This document shows positions 39,401 to 47,572 of a stretch of 64,000 nucleotides of DNA, piece after piece. Positions within the stretch are counted from its first letter, which is position 1. Every line of letters begins with the position of its first letter. Made by a program: the position numbers and the translations under genes. The notes under the pieces were generated by a model that saw only the letters and a program-made list of their open reading frames with translations, was not told the origin of the DNA and did no database searches. The DNA is taken from positions 124,001 to 188,000 of the forward strand of contig NZ_SMMI01000009.1 in NCBI RefSeq assembly GCF_009733535.1, given 5' to 3'. This DNA is from Sphingobacterium endophyticum (lineage in GTDB: Bacteria; Bacteroidota; Bacteroidia; Sphingobacteriales; Sphingobacteriaceae).

Positions 39401-42400
39401 TTAGCAAAGGAAAATGCAACTTTAGTGCTTATCCTCGCAACTAATCCTGATAATTATCTAATAAAACGGGATTCTTTAGATTCAGCGTATAAGCTCCATA
39501 TTCTCAATAAAGATCAAGTTGAAGCAACTTGTTATTCAGAATTTAATACTGAAATGGATGCCCTTGAAATGCAAAATAAAATCATTTCAACGCTAATTAA
39601 ATTTGAATATAAATTGATAGCTGAGAAATTTCCAAAAGGATGGAAGTTTGATTATTATTTGGGGTATGAACCCAATTCAAATTTTAAATTCTCCAGTACG
39701 AAAGAATATTTAAGCGAGCAAGATGCCGTAAAAGCATCCCAAGTATTCCAATCTGCTATCCCAACTTTAAAAGTTGGAAATAGTAAAAACGGACTAATAT
39801 TAACCCAGCAGAATAAAAATAGCAAACTGCCTTCAGTAAATCTTCCCCCTGAATCTAATTCATCTGAGGATTTGCTTTTGAATGCATTATCTGCCCAAAA
39901 GAATATTTTACAATATTCTAAAACATCGAAAACCCAAAACTTTAAAACTGCAGTTCGCAAAGAAGAAAATGAAAATACTGCACGATTTATATATAAACTG
40001 GTAGATAAAGATCGAGTTTTGGCCTCCTTTCAACAGAATTTTGAGAATAAAACCGATGCGGAATACGGAAAACGAAAGGTTGCAAAGTTATTTCGTAGAA
40101 AATTAAAACATCTCCAAATTTGTTTAGGGGGATCTATTATTAAAGAAGTAATTATTGGAAAAGGCAAAACCAAGAAATTTCGTTATCAATTAAAAGCTCA
40201 TAATCTATATTATAAAAATACGGAACCAAAAAATCAGGAAATTGTATTGTTTGAATCTATGAATCTATATGATTCCCAAGATCTAGCTTTGCATGCATTT
40301 GAGGAAAATTACTTCAATATCCTCAAATTAGCAGCTCAACTAAATAGCTATGGCAATTCAATATCTTTTGATGAAAACCAATCCAATAATAATCTAGCAG
40401 TTGTCTATATTCCAATAGCGACACAGTTAGAATTAGAATCTTACGGAGATGGTCCTGTTCAAGAATTATTGATTGAATGGGTGAACTCCTATCCAATCAA
40501 GGAAAAGGATGGGGTCTTTTACTTCTCTACTTTCAATAATTCAAAAAACCCTGAAATATGGCAGAGCATGAAAACATATTCAAATCCTGCCGAGGCAATG
40601 CAAGAATTTAACTTCTTCTTGATGCTACTTAAATATTCAGGAAACTTATTTGTTGATTGTGATCTAGAAAATAATGGTTATAAAATTTATATCAGAGAAG
40701 TTTTAGCAGAAAGCACCGAAAGATATTCGAATGAAGAAGCGGCTTGGGGAGAAAACGGCGTGGAAAATTTTATTTGTGCCATTCAATCAAATCTTGGTTT
40801 TCATAAATATCAAATTAAAGATTCCTGTTGCCATTCTTTTTATCTGAATTGTGGTCCAGACCTCATAAATCATCCTTGTAAATATGATACCGCTAAAAAA
40901 CGGAATCAAGTGATGTTAGATTTGTATAATCAATTTAAATTATGGATCGAAAATAAAGCATTTACCTCTGAAATTTTAAATAATAACCTTATTCTCAAAG
41001 ATGAAAAAGGTCAAGAATTTGCTATAAAAACTATTGAAAGTACGGATAATCAAGAACCCTGTAATATGTTTTTTGATATTCTTGAAGAACTTTCAAATCA
41101 TGATAATTTCTATGATTACCATGAGGAGTTAATTGTTCTTAAAAATAAGAATGGTCAAATCATACTTAGTTCCTACAATAAAGGTTGGTCTATCGATTCC
41201 TTTAAGAAGCAAGTAGAGTTGTTTTTATGTTATTTCCCGGTGAAAAGAACAAGGCTGAATAACAGCGATTTATATCAATATGATATTGAAATTAAATTAC
41301 CTGGATTCAATAGTTGTAATAAAGTTATTGCGAATCCTTGTTCCTGTAATGAAAATCCAATAGCTCAGGATGAGACTTGTTTTGTGGCTTGGAAATCATC
41401 TTGCAGCTACCAAACATGTGAGGAGGCAATACGAATGTATGCGATTGCTATCCAGATATTAAATGATTTCAATAATTATAATCCAGAAATAGATTGTGAA
41501 TGTAATAGCTTCGGAATTTCCTTGAATTTTGACTTTAAATCAAGCAATGAACGGTATACCTATTATAATAATCAAGATAATATAAAATATGCTGGTAGAC
41601 CAATTGCAAAAAATCCACAATGTTACGATTCGTCGCAAGAATTATGCGCCGCAATCGAACGTACCATTGGATTAAGTAATTCGGAAGGTCTACATGCCAT
41701 TGAACATATCTTATTACGCCCTAGATGTGAAGAGGATTGTCTATCAAGGAAAAATTACCAATGTTATGGTAATATGCGAGAAAATCAATTAGTATGGGAT
41801 GAAATGAATGAAGACCCTTGCTCCGAAGCAATGGATGTTTGCTTTATTCCTGAATCAGATCCTTATTCTTTTATTTCAACAGTGGTATTACCCGCCTGGC
41901 CAAAACGCTTCCGGACAGAATCCGGAAGGCTTTTAATGGAAGATATTCTTTATAATATTGCCCCTGCTCATGTTATGCTGAGAATTCTATGGTTAGCACC
42001 TCATGATTTTTGTTGCTTTGAAAATAAATATAAACAATGGAGAAGGTATCTTGCAAAGATAAATACCTGTCTAAACGATTTCTCAATAGATGATTTCTTA
42101 AACTTTTTATTTTATCGAAATTTTAAAAATCTCGATGAATGTCATTCCTGCCTTCCTTGTCAAAATGATGTTATTATTGAAAATCCTTGTATTCGTAGAG
42201 GTCAGGATATTTCTCAAGTTAAAAGCATTGAATTTGTTGACCAGGTAAATGAAACTTTCTGTTGGAATATTTCTGATCCTTTAGAATACTATTTTATCAA
42301 TTGTAATAATGACCAGAATGAGAATAATTATATCTTAAAAAGGAAGGAAGAAAATAAAACGATCGTAAAAAATGAAGAAGTCTCTAAAGAATTAGTTTCA

Positions 42401-42880
42401 TCACCTTTAGTGAAAAAACGCAATAATCCTAAAGAATATAATTTGTTGATTGAAAAAAGAATTCTTTCCTACCGCAATACTGTTGATTTAATTGCTGAAA
42501 AATTTAATAAGAATGGTACTGTACTAAGTGTCCAAAAATACTTGAGAGATTCTAATGCCGTATTTAACGAATTGGAAACTTTGGTTAATAAAGTTATTGA
42601 AAATAAAAAAACTTCATCCAAAAACGTTGCTGTATTAAATCAACCGCAACGGAAACGAATAATCGAATCAATCATATGCTTTGCATTGGATCATCTCAAT
42701 TTTAAAAAGAAAAACAAATCGGATCTATCCATATTAAATCCTGTATTTGAAAAATTAAGGAAATCCAAAATTGATGTGGCCGCAATTTATAACCATTGGG
42801 ATGGAACTGAATTGAAAAAATATCAACCTTCCATGGATGTATTAGAAATAAAAAATCTCCTTTTGGGAATTAATAAATAA
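36488..42880 (+). CDS. Giant baseplate protein, Afp12-like, with repeated small alpha/beta modules
   Basis: 2130 aa, the longest gene here. The N-terminus (YLDFQKLRTDGIAYLGKLSG, then WTDHNIHDPGITILEILCYA) and the later block GLHAIEHILLRPRCEEDCL with YNIAPAHVMLRILWL mark the Bacteroidota Afp12-like baseplate family. Between about residues 740 and 1660 lie several units of the form aromatic strand, turn, strand, then a helix beginning with an acidic or Ser residue and Ala-Glu (for example YKLVDKDRVLASFQQNF then KTDAEYGKRKV). These resemble YegP/DUF1508-type beta-beta-alpha repeats. A Cys-rich C-terminal part (CHSCLPC) follows. The next gene begins one base after the stop codon. Confidence 0.85.
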   Translation: MKTERDHIKAISKVNPNFPSYLDFQKLRTDGIAYLGKLSGKIWTDHNIHDPGITILEILCYALLDLGYRTNLPELDLLSKDPNDNSKENNFFTAAQILSCNPLNLMDYRKLLIDIEGVKNAWIEIASDQLDFCSDRSEFNIQASQNLACNQFLNGLYHVFIEPEKDINSDFPNENLASEYFDELTKSIRNRLMTHRNFCEDFVDITYLCKIDVGICADIELNTDANIDKIYTEIIQGLRDFISPSPKFYTLQQLLDKDRTIEEIFSGRPYNLAESHGFIDSDELEQINLRKEIHLSDLYQIILNVEGVKSVNNLLIKNCQAGFFDSSTVWKFKLPKNYTANFSLACTQIKFSKNDIPIQFDAKKFEGLFHIQFANSGKVLFQSPSEYLDRSIPQGNYYQDLDEYYLLQDDFPRVYGIADGGLSDDATKLRKAQALQLKGYLLFFDQVLAGYLSQLKNIRTLFAMNSATDPNFKRTYFLNKLVDKPELSKLLRFAVGDEYSTNLGETGNILVRSVSYPDLLDLIELNKSSNVNPDHLIQYYSPNLNKLNVVINQFKEDFISSNYQIGLLNADSQEIHYYIIGTSTDFALLSKIGFPSVSAASLHANSVVYVGSFEENYSSFIVDENNVSFNLELNISSFKSYLSKIIEDEDLYSERRNGFLDHLLSRFAEKFTDHIIDQFNYDSRIDYSKRLISAKEDFLSNYDSISENRGKAYDYLQNNLNNSNISGFENEAKYLAGIENKEIHSLCNFIVEPLDDYYLVELKIDGEPYFSLNERFDSEAEAEEVAQVVYESISNPEKLTTKYIPHNKSYAVELHYNESKSVSFYKQYPTSQDADAVRLGLNRMFSKEFKDEIHISSYEYQAQLVDELGEIIRKSTQNYPEDKAALEHAEKTISKINDPSEWTSDSNNNKKISQLIFTSSDDDVKRYLDIKAFKINVNNNIVGKPEQFTYDILDSLNTFKFYAVHDFSSNKLAKENATLVLILATNPDNYLIKRDSLDSAYKLHILNKDQVEATCYSEFNTEMDALEMQNKIISTLIKFEYKLIAEKFPKGWKFDYYLGYEPNSNFKFSSTKEYLSEQDAVKASQVFQSAIPTLKVGNSKNGLILTQQNKNSKLPSVNLPPESNSSEDLLLNALSAQKNILQYSKTSKTQNFKTAVRKEENENTARFIYKLVDKDRVLASFQQNFENKTDAEYGKRKVAKLFRRKLKHLQICLGGSIIKEVIIGKGKTKKFRYQLKAHNLYYKNTEPKNQEIVLFESMNLYDSQDLALHAFEENYFNILKLAAQLNSYGNSISFDENQSNNNLAVVYIPIATQLELESYGDGPVQELLIEWVNSYPIKEKDGVFYFSTFNNSKNPEIWQSMKTYSNPAEAMQEFNFFLMLLKYSGNLFVDCDLENNGYKIYIREVLAESTERYSNEEAAWGENGVENFICAIQSNLGFHKYQIKDSCCHSFYLNCGPDLINHPCKYDTAKKRNQVMLDLYNQFKLWIENKAFTSEILNNNLILKDEKGQEFAIKTIESTDNQEPCNMFFDILEELSNHDNFYDYHEELIVLKNKNGQIILSSYNKGWSIDSFKKQVELFLCYFPVKRTRLNNSDLYQYDIEIKLPGFNSCNKVIANPCSCNENPIAQDETCFVAWKSSCSYQTCEEAIRMYAIAIQILNDFNNYNPEIDCECNSFGISLNFDFKSSNERYTYYNNQDNIKYAGRPIAKNPQCYDSSQELCAAIERTIGLSNSEGLHAIEHILLRPRCEEDCLSRKNYQCYGNMRENQLVWDEMNEDPCSEAMDVCFIPESDPYSFISTVVLPAWPKRFRTESGRLLMEDILYNIAPAHVMLRILWLAPHDFCCFENKYKQWRRYLAKINTCLNDFSIDDFLNFLFYRNFKNLDECHSCLPCQNDVIIENPCIRRGQDISQVKSIEFVDQVNETFCWNISDPLEYYFINCNNDQNENNYILKRKEENKTIVKNEEVSKELVSSPLVKKRNNPKEYNLLIEKRILSYRNTVDLIAEKFNKNGTVLSVQKYLRDSNAVFNELETLVNKVIENKKTSSKNVAVLNQPQRKRIIESIICFALDHLNFKKKNKSDLSILNPVFEKLRKSKIDVAAIYNHWDGTELKKYQPSMDVLEIKNLLLGINK

Positions 42881-42881
42881 A

Positions 42882-44201
42882 ATGGAACATCTTATAAGAA
42901 AACAGCTTATTGACATCCAATTAAATTCAGGGATGGATAGTTTTAGCATTCAGCAAAAACTAAGTGAACAATATTGGCGTTTTCTTATCCCTTTGATGGA
43001 AGAGGTGTTTGATCAACTCCAACCAATTGATGAGGCAATCTTAATAGACTCCTTAAGCATCAACTTAGGGACCATTGAACTAAAAGATTTAGATAGAATA
43101 AATCAGAACGAAAATCTGATTTTGAATATTAAAAATCAGATTCAATCTCAAGTAAACAATGATGAATTTTTAAATAAAAATATTACGAGGAAGTCGATAA
43201 GCATTAAAGATTTTGATCAATGGATATTTTATGTGAAAAATGGGTTTTTTGATTGGAATGTAAACACATTAAATACAGACTGGTATAATCATGTATTAGA
43301 AGCTTTAGCAACAGATACGGACTTATTGGAAGTTTTTATTGAAGAAATTAAAACTAACCCTAATTCATTATTAAGATTGATTCGGCAGCATGAAATACAA
43401 TTTTTATCAAAACTGACAAAAATCTTAGCTCCTGATTTTATTGAAGAAATCTCCTCGATAGAGAAAGAATATAACTATAATAATCAATTATTTAAGTTGA
43501 ATTCAATAGAATTTAATAGAGGCTTCGAAATATTTTGGAAAGAAATGTTTCAAACCTGTATTGTAATTAGACATGAAAATATAAGAAAGGAATCCTATAA
43601 TCCATTCGATCATATAAGTTTTGATGTGCAAGAAAGTTCTTCTAATGAAATAATTGAACCCGAATACTCAACAGCTGATTTTAAGGAGACTCCGTTTACT
43701 GATTCTCTGTTTGTAGATTATGTAGGGATTATTTTATTACATCCTTTTTTACATTCACTATTTAAGAAACTGGATTTAATCCATGACCAAACCTTTATAA
43801 ATCTGATATCAAGAGAAAAAGCGATATATGTCCTATACTACCTGCTTACTGGAAAATTAAATCCTAAAGAATTTGAACTAGTAGTACCAAAAATAATATG
43901 TGGATATCCTATTAAAGCCGCTATCTCTACTGACATCATGTTGTCAGTAGCGGATAGGGCTGAGGCTGACACAATGTTGGAGGCTGTAATTGCTAACTGG
44001 GATATTTTGAAAAACACCTCCATAGATGGGCTACGTGAAGGTTTTCTTATTAGACGTGGAAAGATAGATTGGGTAGATGATAAGATAAAAATCCTAGTCG
44101 AAAAAGGGCCTATTGATATGTTATTGGACTATCTTCCTTGGTCATTGAATATAATTAAACTTCCTTGGCTTAAACAGTTAATCCAAGTTGATTGGAGATA
44201 A
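42882..44201 (+). CDS. Contractile injection system tape-measure protein (CIS_TMP family)
   Basis: 439 aa. Family hallmarks are visible: the N-terminus HLIRKQLIDIQLNS, the central VGIILLHPFLHSLFKKLDL, AIYVLYYLLTGKLNPKEFE with IICGYPI, and the ending IDMLLDYLPWSLNIIKLPW followed by VDW. This is the family annotated as eCIS tape-measure protein, which sets the length of the tube during assembly (taking the place of Afp14). It follows the giant baseplate gene by one base and precedes the DUF4157 effector candidate. Confidence 0.92.
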   Translation: MEHLIRKQLIDIQLNSGMDSFSIQQKLSEQYWRFLIPLMEEVFDQLQPIDEAILIDSLSINLGTIELKDLDRINQNENLILNIKNQIQSQVNNDEFLNKNITRKSISIKDFDQWIFYVKNGFFDWNVNTLNTDWYNHVLEALATDTDLLEVFIEEIKTNPNSLLRLIRQHEIQFLSKLTKILAPDFIEEISSIEKEYNYNNQLFKLNSIEFNRGFEIFWKEMFQTCIVIRHENIRKESYNPFDHISFDVQESSSNEIIEPEYSTADFKETPFTDSLFVDYVGIILLHPFLHSLFKKLDLIHDQTFINLISREKAIYVLYYLLTGKLNPKEFELVVPKIICGYPIKAAISTDIMLSVADRAEADTMLEAVIANWDILKNTSIDGLREGFLIRRGKIDWVDDKIKILVEKGPIDMLLDYLPWSLNIIKLPWLKQLIQVDWR

Positions 44202-44233
44202 TAATGGAATTGTAAACCCTTAAGATAAATAAA

Positions 44234-47200
44234 ATGAAAGCTGCTGAAATTAAACCAGTGGCACAAAATGCCAAAACTGCCGCTCCTTTTTTCAATAAGG
44301 GGCAAGATGCTGTTTTGCAAAAAGATCATCAATCGGCATCAAATTTTTTTAATAAAGGGGATGGCAATTCATTTTTCATTCAAACTAAATTAAATTTAGG
44401 TAGGTCGAATGATGCCTTTGAACAGGAAGCTGATTTTATGGCTGACCGGGTGCTGCAGAAACAAAGTGCTGCTCATATTAATCCTGTTGTACCAATGGTT
44501 CAACGGAAATGTAAATGCTGTGAAGAGGATGAAAAGAAAATACAAAGGAAAATATCATTTTCTGGTGCTAAAGTAAATGTAAATTCAATTCAAAGTACCC
44601 TCATGCGTACAAAAGGACAGGGTAAAACCTTACCGGCGCAAACACAAATGGAAATGTCCCGCTCTTTTAATGCAGATTTTTCAAATGTCCGAATTCATGA
44701 CCATTCTGATGCCGTACAAATGAATAATTCTATAAATGCCCAGGCATTTACGCACAAAAATGATATCTATTTTAATCAGGGCAAATTTGATCCTGAGAGT
44801 AGACAAGGAAAACATTTACTAGCCCACGAACTAACGCATGTAATCCAGCAAGGGGCCGTAAAACAAGAACCCAATGCACTAACTAATAATACAGAGAAAG
44901 ATAAACCTGCTGCTTCCAACCAAAAGACGGATAACAATCCTATTTCTAACGCAAATAATCGATTGAATCCTGAAACTGACGGAAATCAAAATCCTTCTAA
45001 ACTAGAAAATGCAGAAAACAGATCAAATCTGGAAACATCGAATGCCGGTAAAGAAACAGACGCTCCTGCAAAGAATCAAAATCAAGGCGCAATTGCAACA
45101 ATTGAAGATTCAAACGGCTCTAATCAAAACAATGATCATACAGAAAATAAAAATAATCTAGAGCAAGAAACTCCTGAATCAAATACAAAAAATGCTTCTC
45201 CGGTAGGAGGAATAGCAAAAAATCAAACAAACCCCCAAACCCTTGACCAAAAAATTAGAACTGCTCGTGAAGGATATTTGAAAAGAATTGCTCTGCAGGA
45301 ATTGAACAAATTTGATTCCAGTGTCGATAAATCAAAAATGATGATAGAACAGATCGCAGCATTGAGATTGCTTCAAGTTCATCAATATTTTAAAAACATA
45401 AGAACAAATGTTAGAAATTTCTTCCTGCTAAGGATTAACGCAATCATGAGGAAGATCCTTGAAAAACAGATGCAGCTTATTTTATTGACAAACACATACG
45501 CTAATTTAATAACCCAACATGCCAACATGATTACCCAGCAGGGAATTGCAATGACTGCTGCATTTTTTGCTAGAATAAATTCACTGGTTCTAGCTGCAAG
45601 TTCTTTCATCTCGAATTTGTTGAATGGAATCAAAAATCAAATCTTAAACCTGATCAATTCAATCCCTCTTCCCGATATTACTGGCGTAGAATATTTACGT
45701 AATCTGATTCATTCTGGAGTAACCAGGGTTTCAAATACCGTTCAAGGAGGATTGTCTGTAATTACGGGAGTAATTCAACAAGTTATTGTAGTGGCGCAAA
45801 CTTTCATAATCCGAATTATAAATGGAATCAATAATGCCGTAAATGCTATTCTAAATAAAGTCTTTCAATTCCTTTTTAGAATACAAACTAAATTTATAAG
45901 GATTGTCTTGACGATTGGTAATAAGATCATCCGTAAAATCAATGGTTTGCTGAATAATTATATATTCCCAACATTGGCTAGAGGGGAAGCCCTATTGATC
46001 AGTCAAATTCTTACTCTTAAACGAAGAAGAATTCAAGAAATTAAAGCAAATAGATTACAATATCTAGGTTTGCTTGGAAGGGTAGTTATTCCTAATCAGA
46101 GAAATAGAAGGAATAGGCGATCGAGGTCAATCGGCTTATTGAGAAATGCACTATTTATTAAAGAAGCTACAGAGCTATTAATCTATAGGAATAGGGAAAT
46201 TGTAATGAACTTCTTTTTAGAAACAAATTCAATTTTCAATCTTTTAATTGCAAGGCTTCAACTTATTATTGAACGAATACATGAAGCTATTCAAAGAGCA
46301 GTTCAGGAATTTATTACTTCCATTAGCAATTTAATAAACAGCATCATTACCGCAGTTGTAGGTTTTATTATGGATGCAATTATGGCTTTCGTAAGATTGA
46401 TTGTTTCTATAGTTCGACATATTGTAAGTATAATTACGAAGATCGTTTCGTTAATAGCAAATATCCAACGTGTAGTAATCAATATATTTTCTGATATTGC
46501 AAGCAGTGTTGGACAGTCTATTCGTTCAGCAATTTCAAACTTTGTTTCTTTTGGTTCAACACCACCTGTTATAAATTTTGCGGGACCAGCACTTGCTCCT
46601 GCACTTGCTCCAGTACTTGTTGAAGTAACTCCGATTGTTATTGAAATTGTTATAGTGGAGATAGAGATTGTGACCGCAACAGCTATAGTTGCTGAAACTG
46701 CAGTAGTTTCTGAAGCAGCGGTTGGGGCAGGGCTGGCAGCTTGGGAGATTGTCCTTATTGTAGTTTTGGTCATTGTGATTTTAATAATAATTGCCCTGAT
46801 TGCTTATTTCTTATATCTATTGCTTAAGGAATTATTGAAACCATCCCCATTGCCAATTCCTGCACCATTGCCAATTCCTGTTCCCGAACCTGTGCCGGAC
46901 CCAGAACCTGATCCAGACCCTGATCCCGATCCTATACCGGTTCCAGTTCCAATTCCAGTGCCTGTACCAGATCCTGATACTGATGAACCGGACTGTCCAG
47001 ACGATGAAGTTCTTATGCCCTCAGCACCAACTGGTTTTTCTAGAAGGGATCCAATTCCTATTACCTGGTATAAACCTATTTCTAGCTATCCAGATCCAAT
47101 TGTCGTAGGTGAGAACACCTATTTTATGGGAGAAAGATCAAGATTGCCTTTTGGTGAACCAATCGGAGTAAGTCGTAGTTTCTTTCCTTTTGTTGGAAAA

Positions 47201-47548
47201 ATTATGCAATTACGTTTTGAAGAGGACCGAGGTAATGAAGCCGCATTTAGAGCAGTATTGGAAAGGCATGGATTTGATTGGGATGATTTTAATGGACAAG
47301 CATTTTCTCCTGACCATGTTCAGGATGTTATGTGGTCCGGTCCGGATCGTTTTGAAAACCTTTGGCCTTTGGAAAGAGTGTTTAATAGAGAAGCTGGAAG
47401 AGTGCAAAATCAACATCAACGTATTACGTTTAGACCGCGGAGGGAAAGCCCTTGTGCTGTCGTATTAATGACAATACAAACAGCTAGAGGCAGATATTGG
47501 ATGGATGATAGATTTTATATTATTACGGATATTATCCCCGTATTTTAA
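44234..47548 (+). CDS. DUF4157 (eCIS-core) effector candidate with membrane-active region and nuclease-like C-terminus
   Basis: 1104 aa, multi-domain. Residues about 45-75 carry the Bacteroidota eCIS cargo start FIQTKLNLGRSNDAFEQEAD, then a CKCC cluster. Residues about 120-205 are DUF4157 with a metallopeptidase-like HELTH (His198-His202). An Asn/Gln/Glu-rich linker follows (about 210-340). Residues about 350-860 are long hydrophobic and amphipathic helices ending in a clear membrane span (about 836-866). A Pro/Asp repeat linker lies at about 868-918. The last 180 residues contain SPDHVQDVMWSGPD and ENLWPLERVFNREAG, a His-Me-finger (HNH-like) toxin pattern with His1028 and Asn1042. DUF4157 marks cargo of eCIS particles. 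No adjacent immunity gene is seen. Confidence 0.85.
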   Translation: MKAAEIKPVAQNAKTAAPFFNKGQDAVLQKDHQSASNFFNKGDGNSFFIQTKLNLGRSNDAFEQEADFMADRVLQKQSAAHINPVVPMVQRKCKCCEEDEKKIQRKISFSGAKVNVNSIQSTLMRTKGQGKTLPAQTQMEMSRSFNADFSNVRIHDHSDAVQMNNSINAQAFTHKNDIYFNQGKFDPESRQGKHLLAHELTHVIQQGAVKQEPNALTNNTEKDKPAASNQKTDNNPISNANNRLNPETDGNQNPSKLENAENRSNLETSNAGKETDAPAKNQNQGAIATIEDSNGSNQNNDHTENKNNLEQETPESNTKNASPVGGIAKNQTNPQTLDQKIRTAREGYLKRIALQELNKFDSSVDKSKMMIEQIAALRLLQVHQYFKNIRTNVRNFFLLRINAIMRKILEKQMQLILLTNTYANLITQHANMITQQGIAMTAAFFARINSLVLAASSFISNLLNGIKNQILNLINSIPLPDITGVEYLRNLIHSGVTRVSNTVQGGLSVITGVIQQVIVVAQTFIIRIINGINNAVNAILNKVFQFLFRIQTKFIRIVLTIGNKIIRKINGLLNNYIFPTLARGEALLISQILTLKRRRIQEIKANRLQYLGLLGRVVIPNQRNRRNRRSRSIGLLRNALFIKEATELLIYRNREIVMNFFLETNSIFNLLIARLQLIIERIHEAIQRAVQEFITSISNLINSIITAVVGFIMDAIMAFVRLIVSIVRHIVSIITKIVSLIANIQRVVINIFSDIASSVGQSIRSAISNFVSFGSTPPVINFAGPALAPALAPVLVEVTPIVIEIVIVEIEIVTATAIVAETAVVSEAAVGAGLAAWEIVLIVVLVIVILIIIALIAYFLYLLLKELLKPSPLPIPAPLPIPVPEPVPDPEPDPDPDPDPIPVPVPIPVPVPDPDTDEPDCPDDEVLMPSAPTGFSRRDPIPITWYKPISSYPDPIVVGENTYFMGERSRLPFGEPIGVSRSFFPFVGKIMQLRFEEDRGNEAAFRAVLERHGFDWDDFNGQAFSPDHVQDVMWSGPDRFENLWPLERVFNREAGRVQNQHQRITFRPRRESPCAVVLMTIQTARGRYWMDDRFYIITDIIPVF

Positions 47549-47572
47549 AATTGAAAATTAATAAAGATTGTC

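Noticed and set aside
39655-39960. 101-aa minus-strand frame inside the giant baseplate gene
   Set aside because: Antisense shadow; the sense frame has clear protein-level pattern.
44819-44850. HELTH in the effector as proof of an active metallopeptidase
   Set aside because: DUF4157 generally keeps an HExxH-like motif, but its catalytic role in eCIS cargo is not established by sequence, so it is reported as a motif only.
46303-46773. 156-aa minus-strand open frame rich in Thr, Ile and Ala
   Set aside because: Antisense to the repetitive hydrophobic region of the effector gene; low-complexity composition explains the absence of stops.
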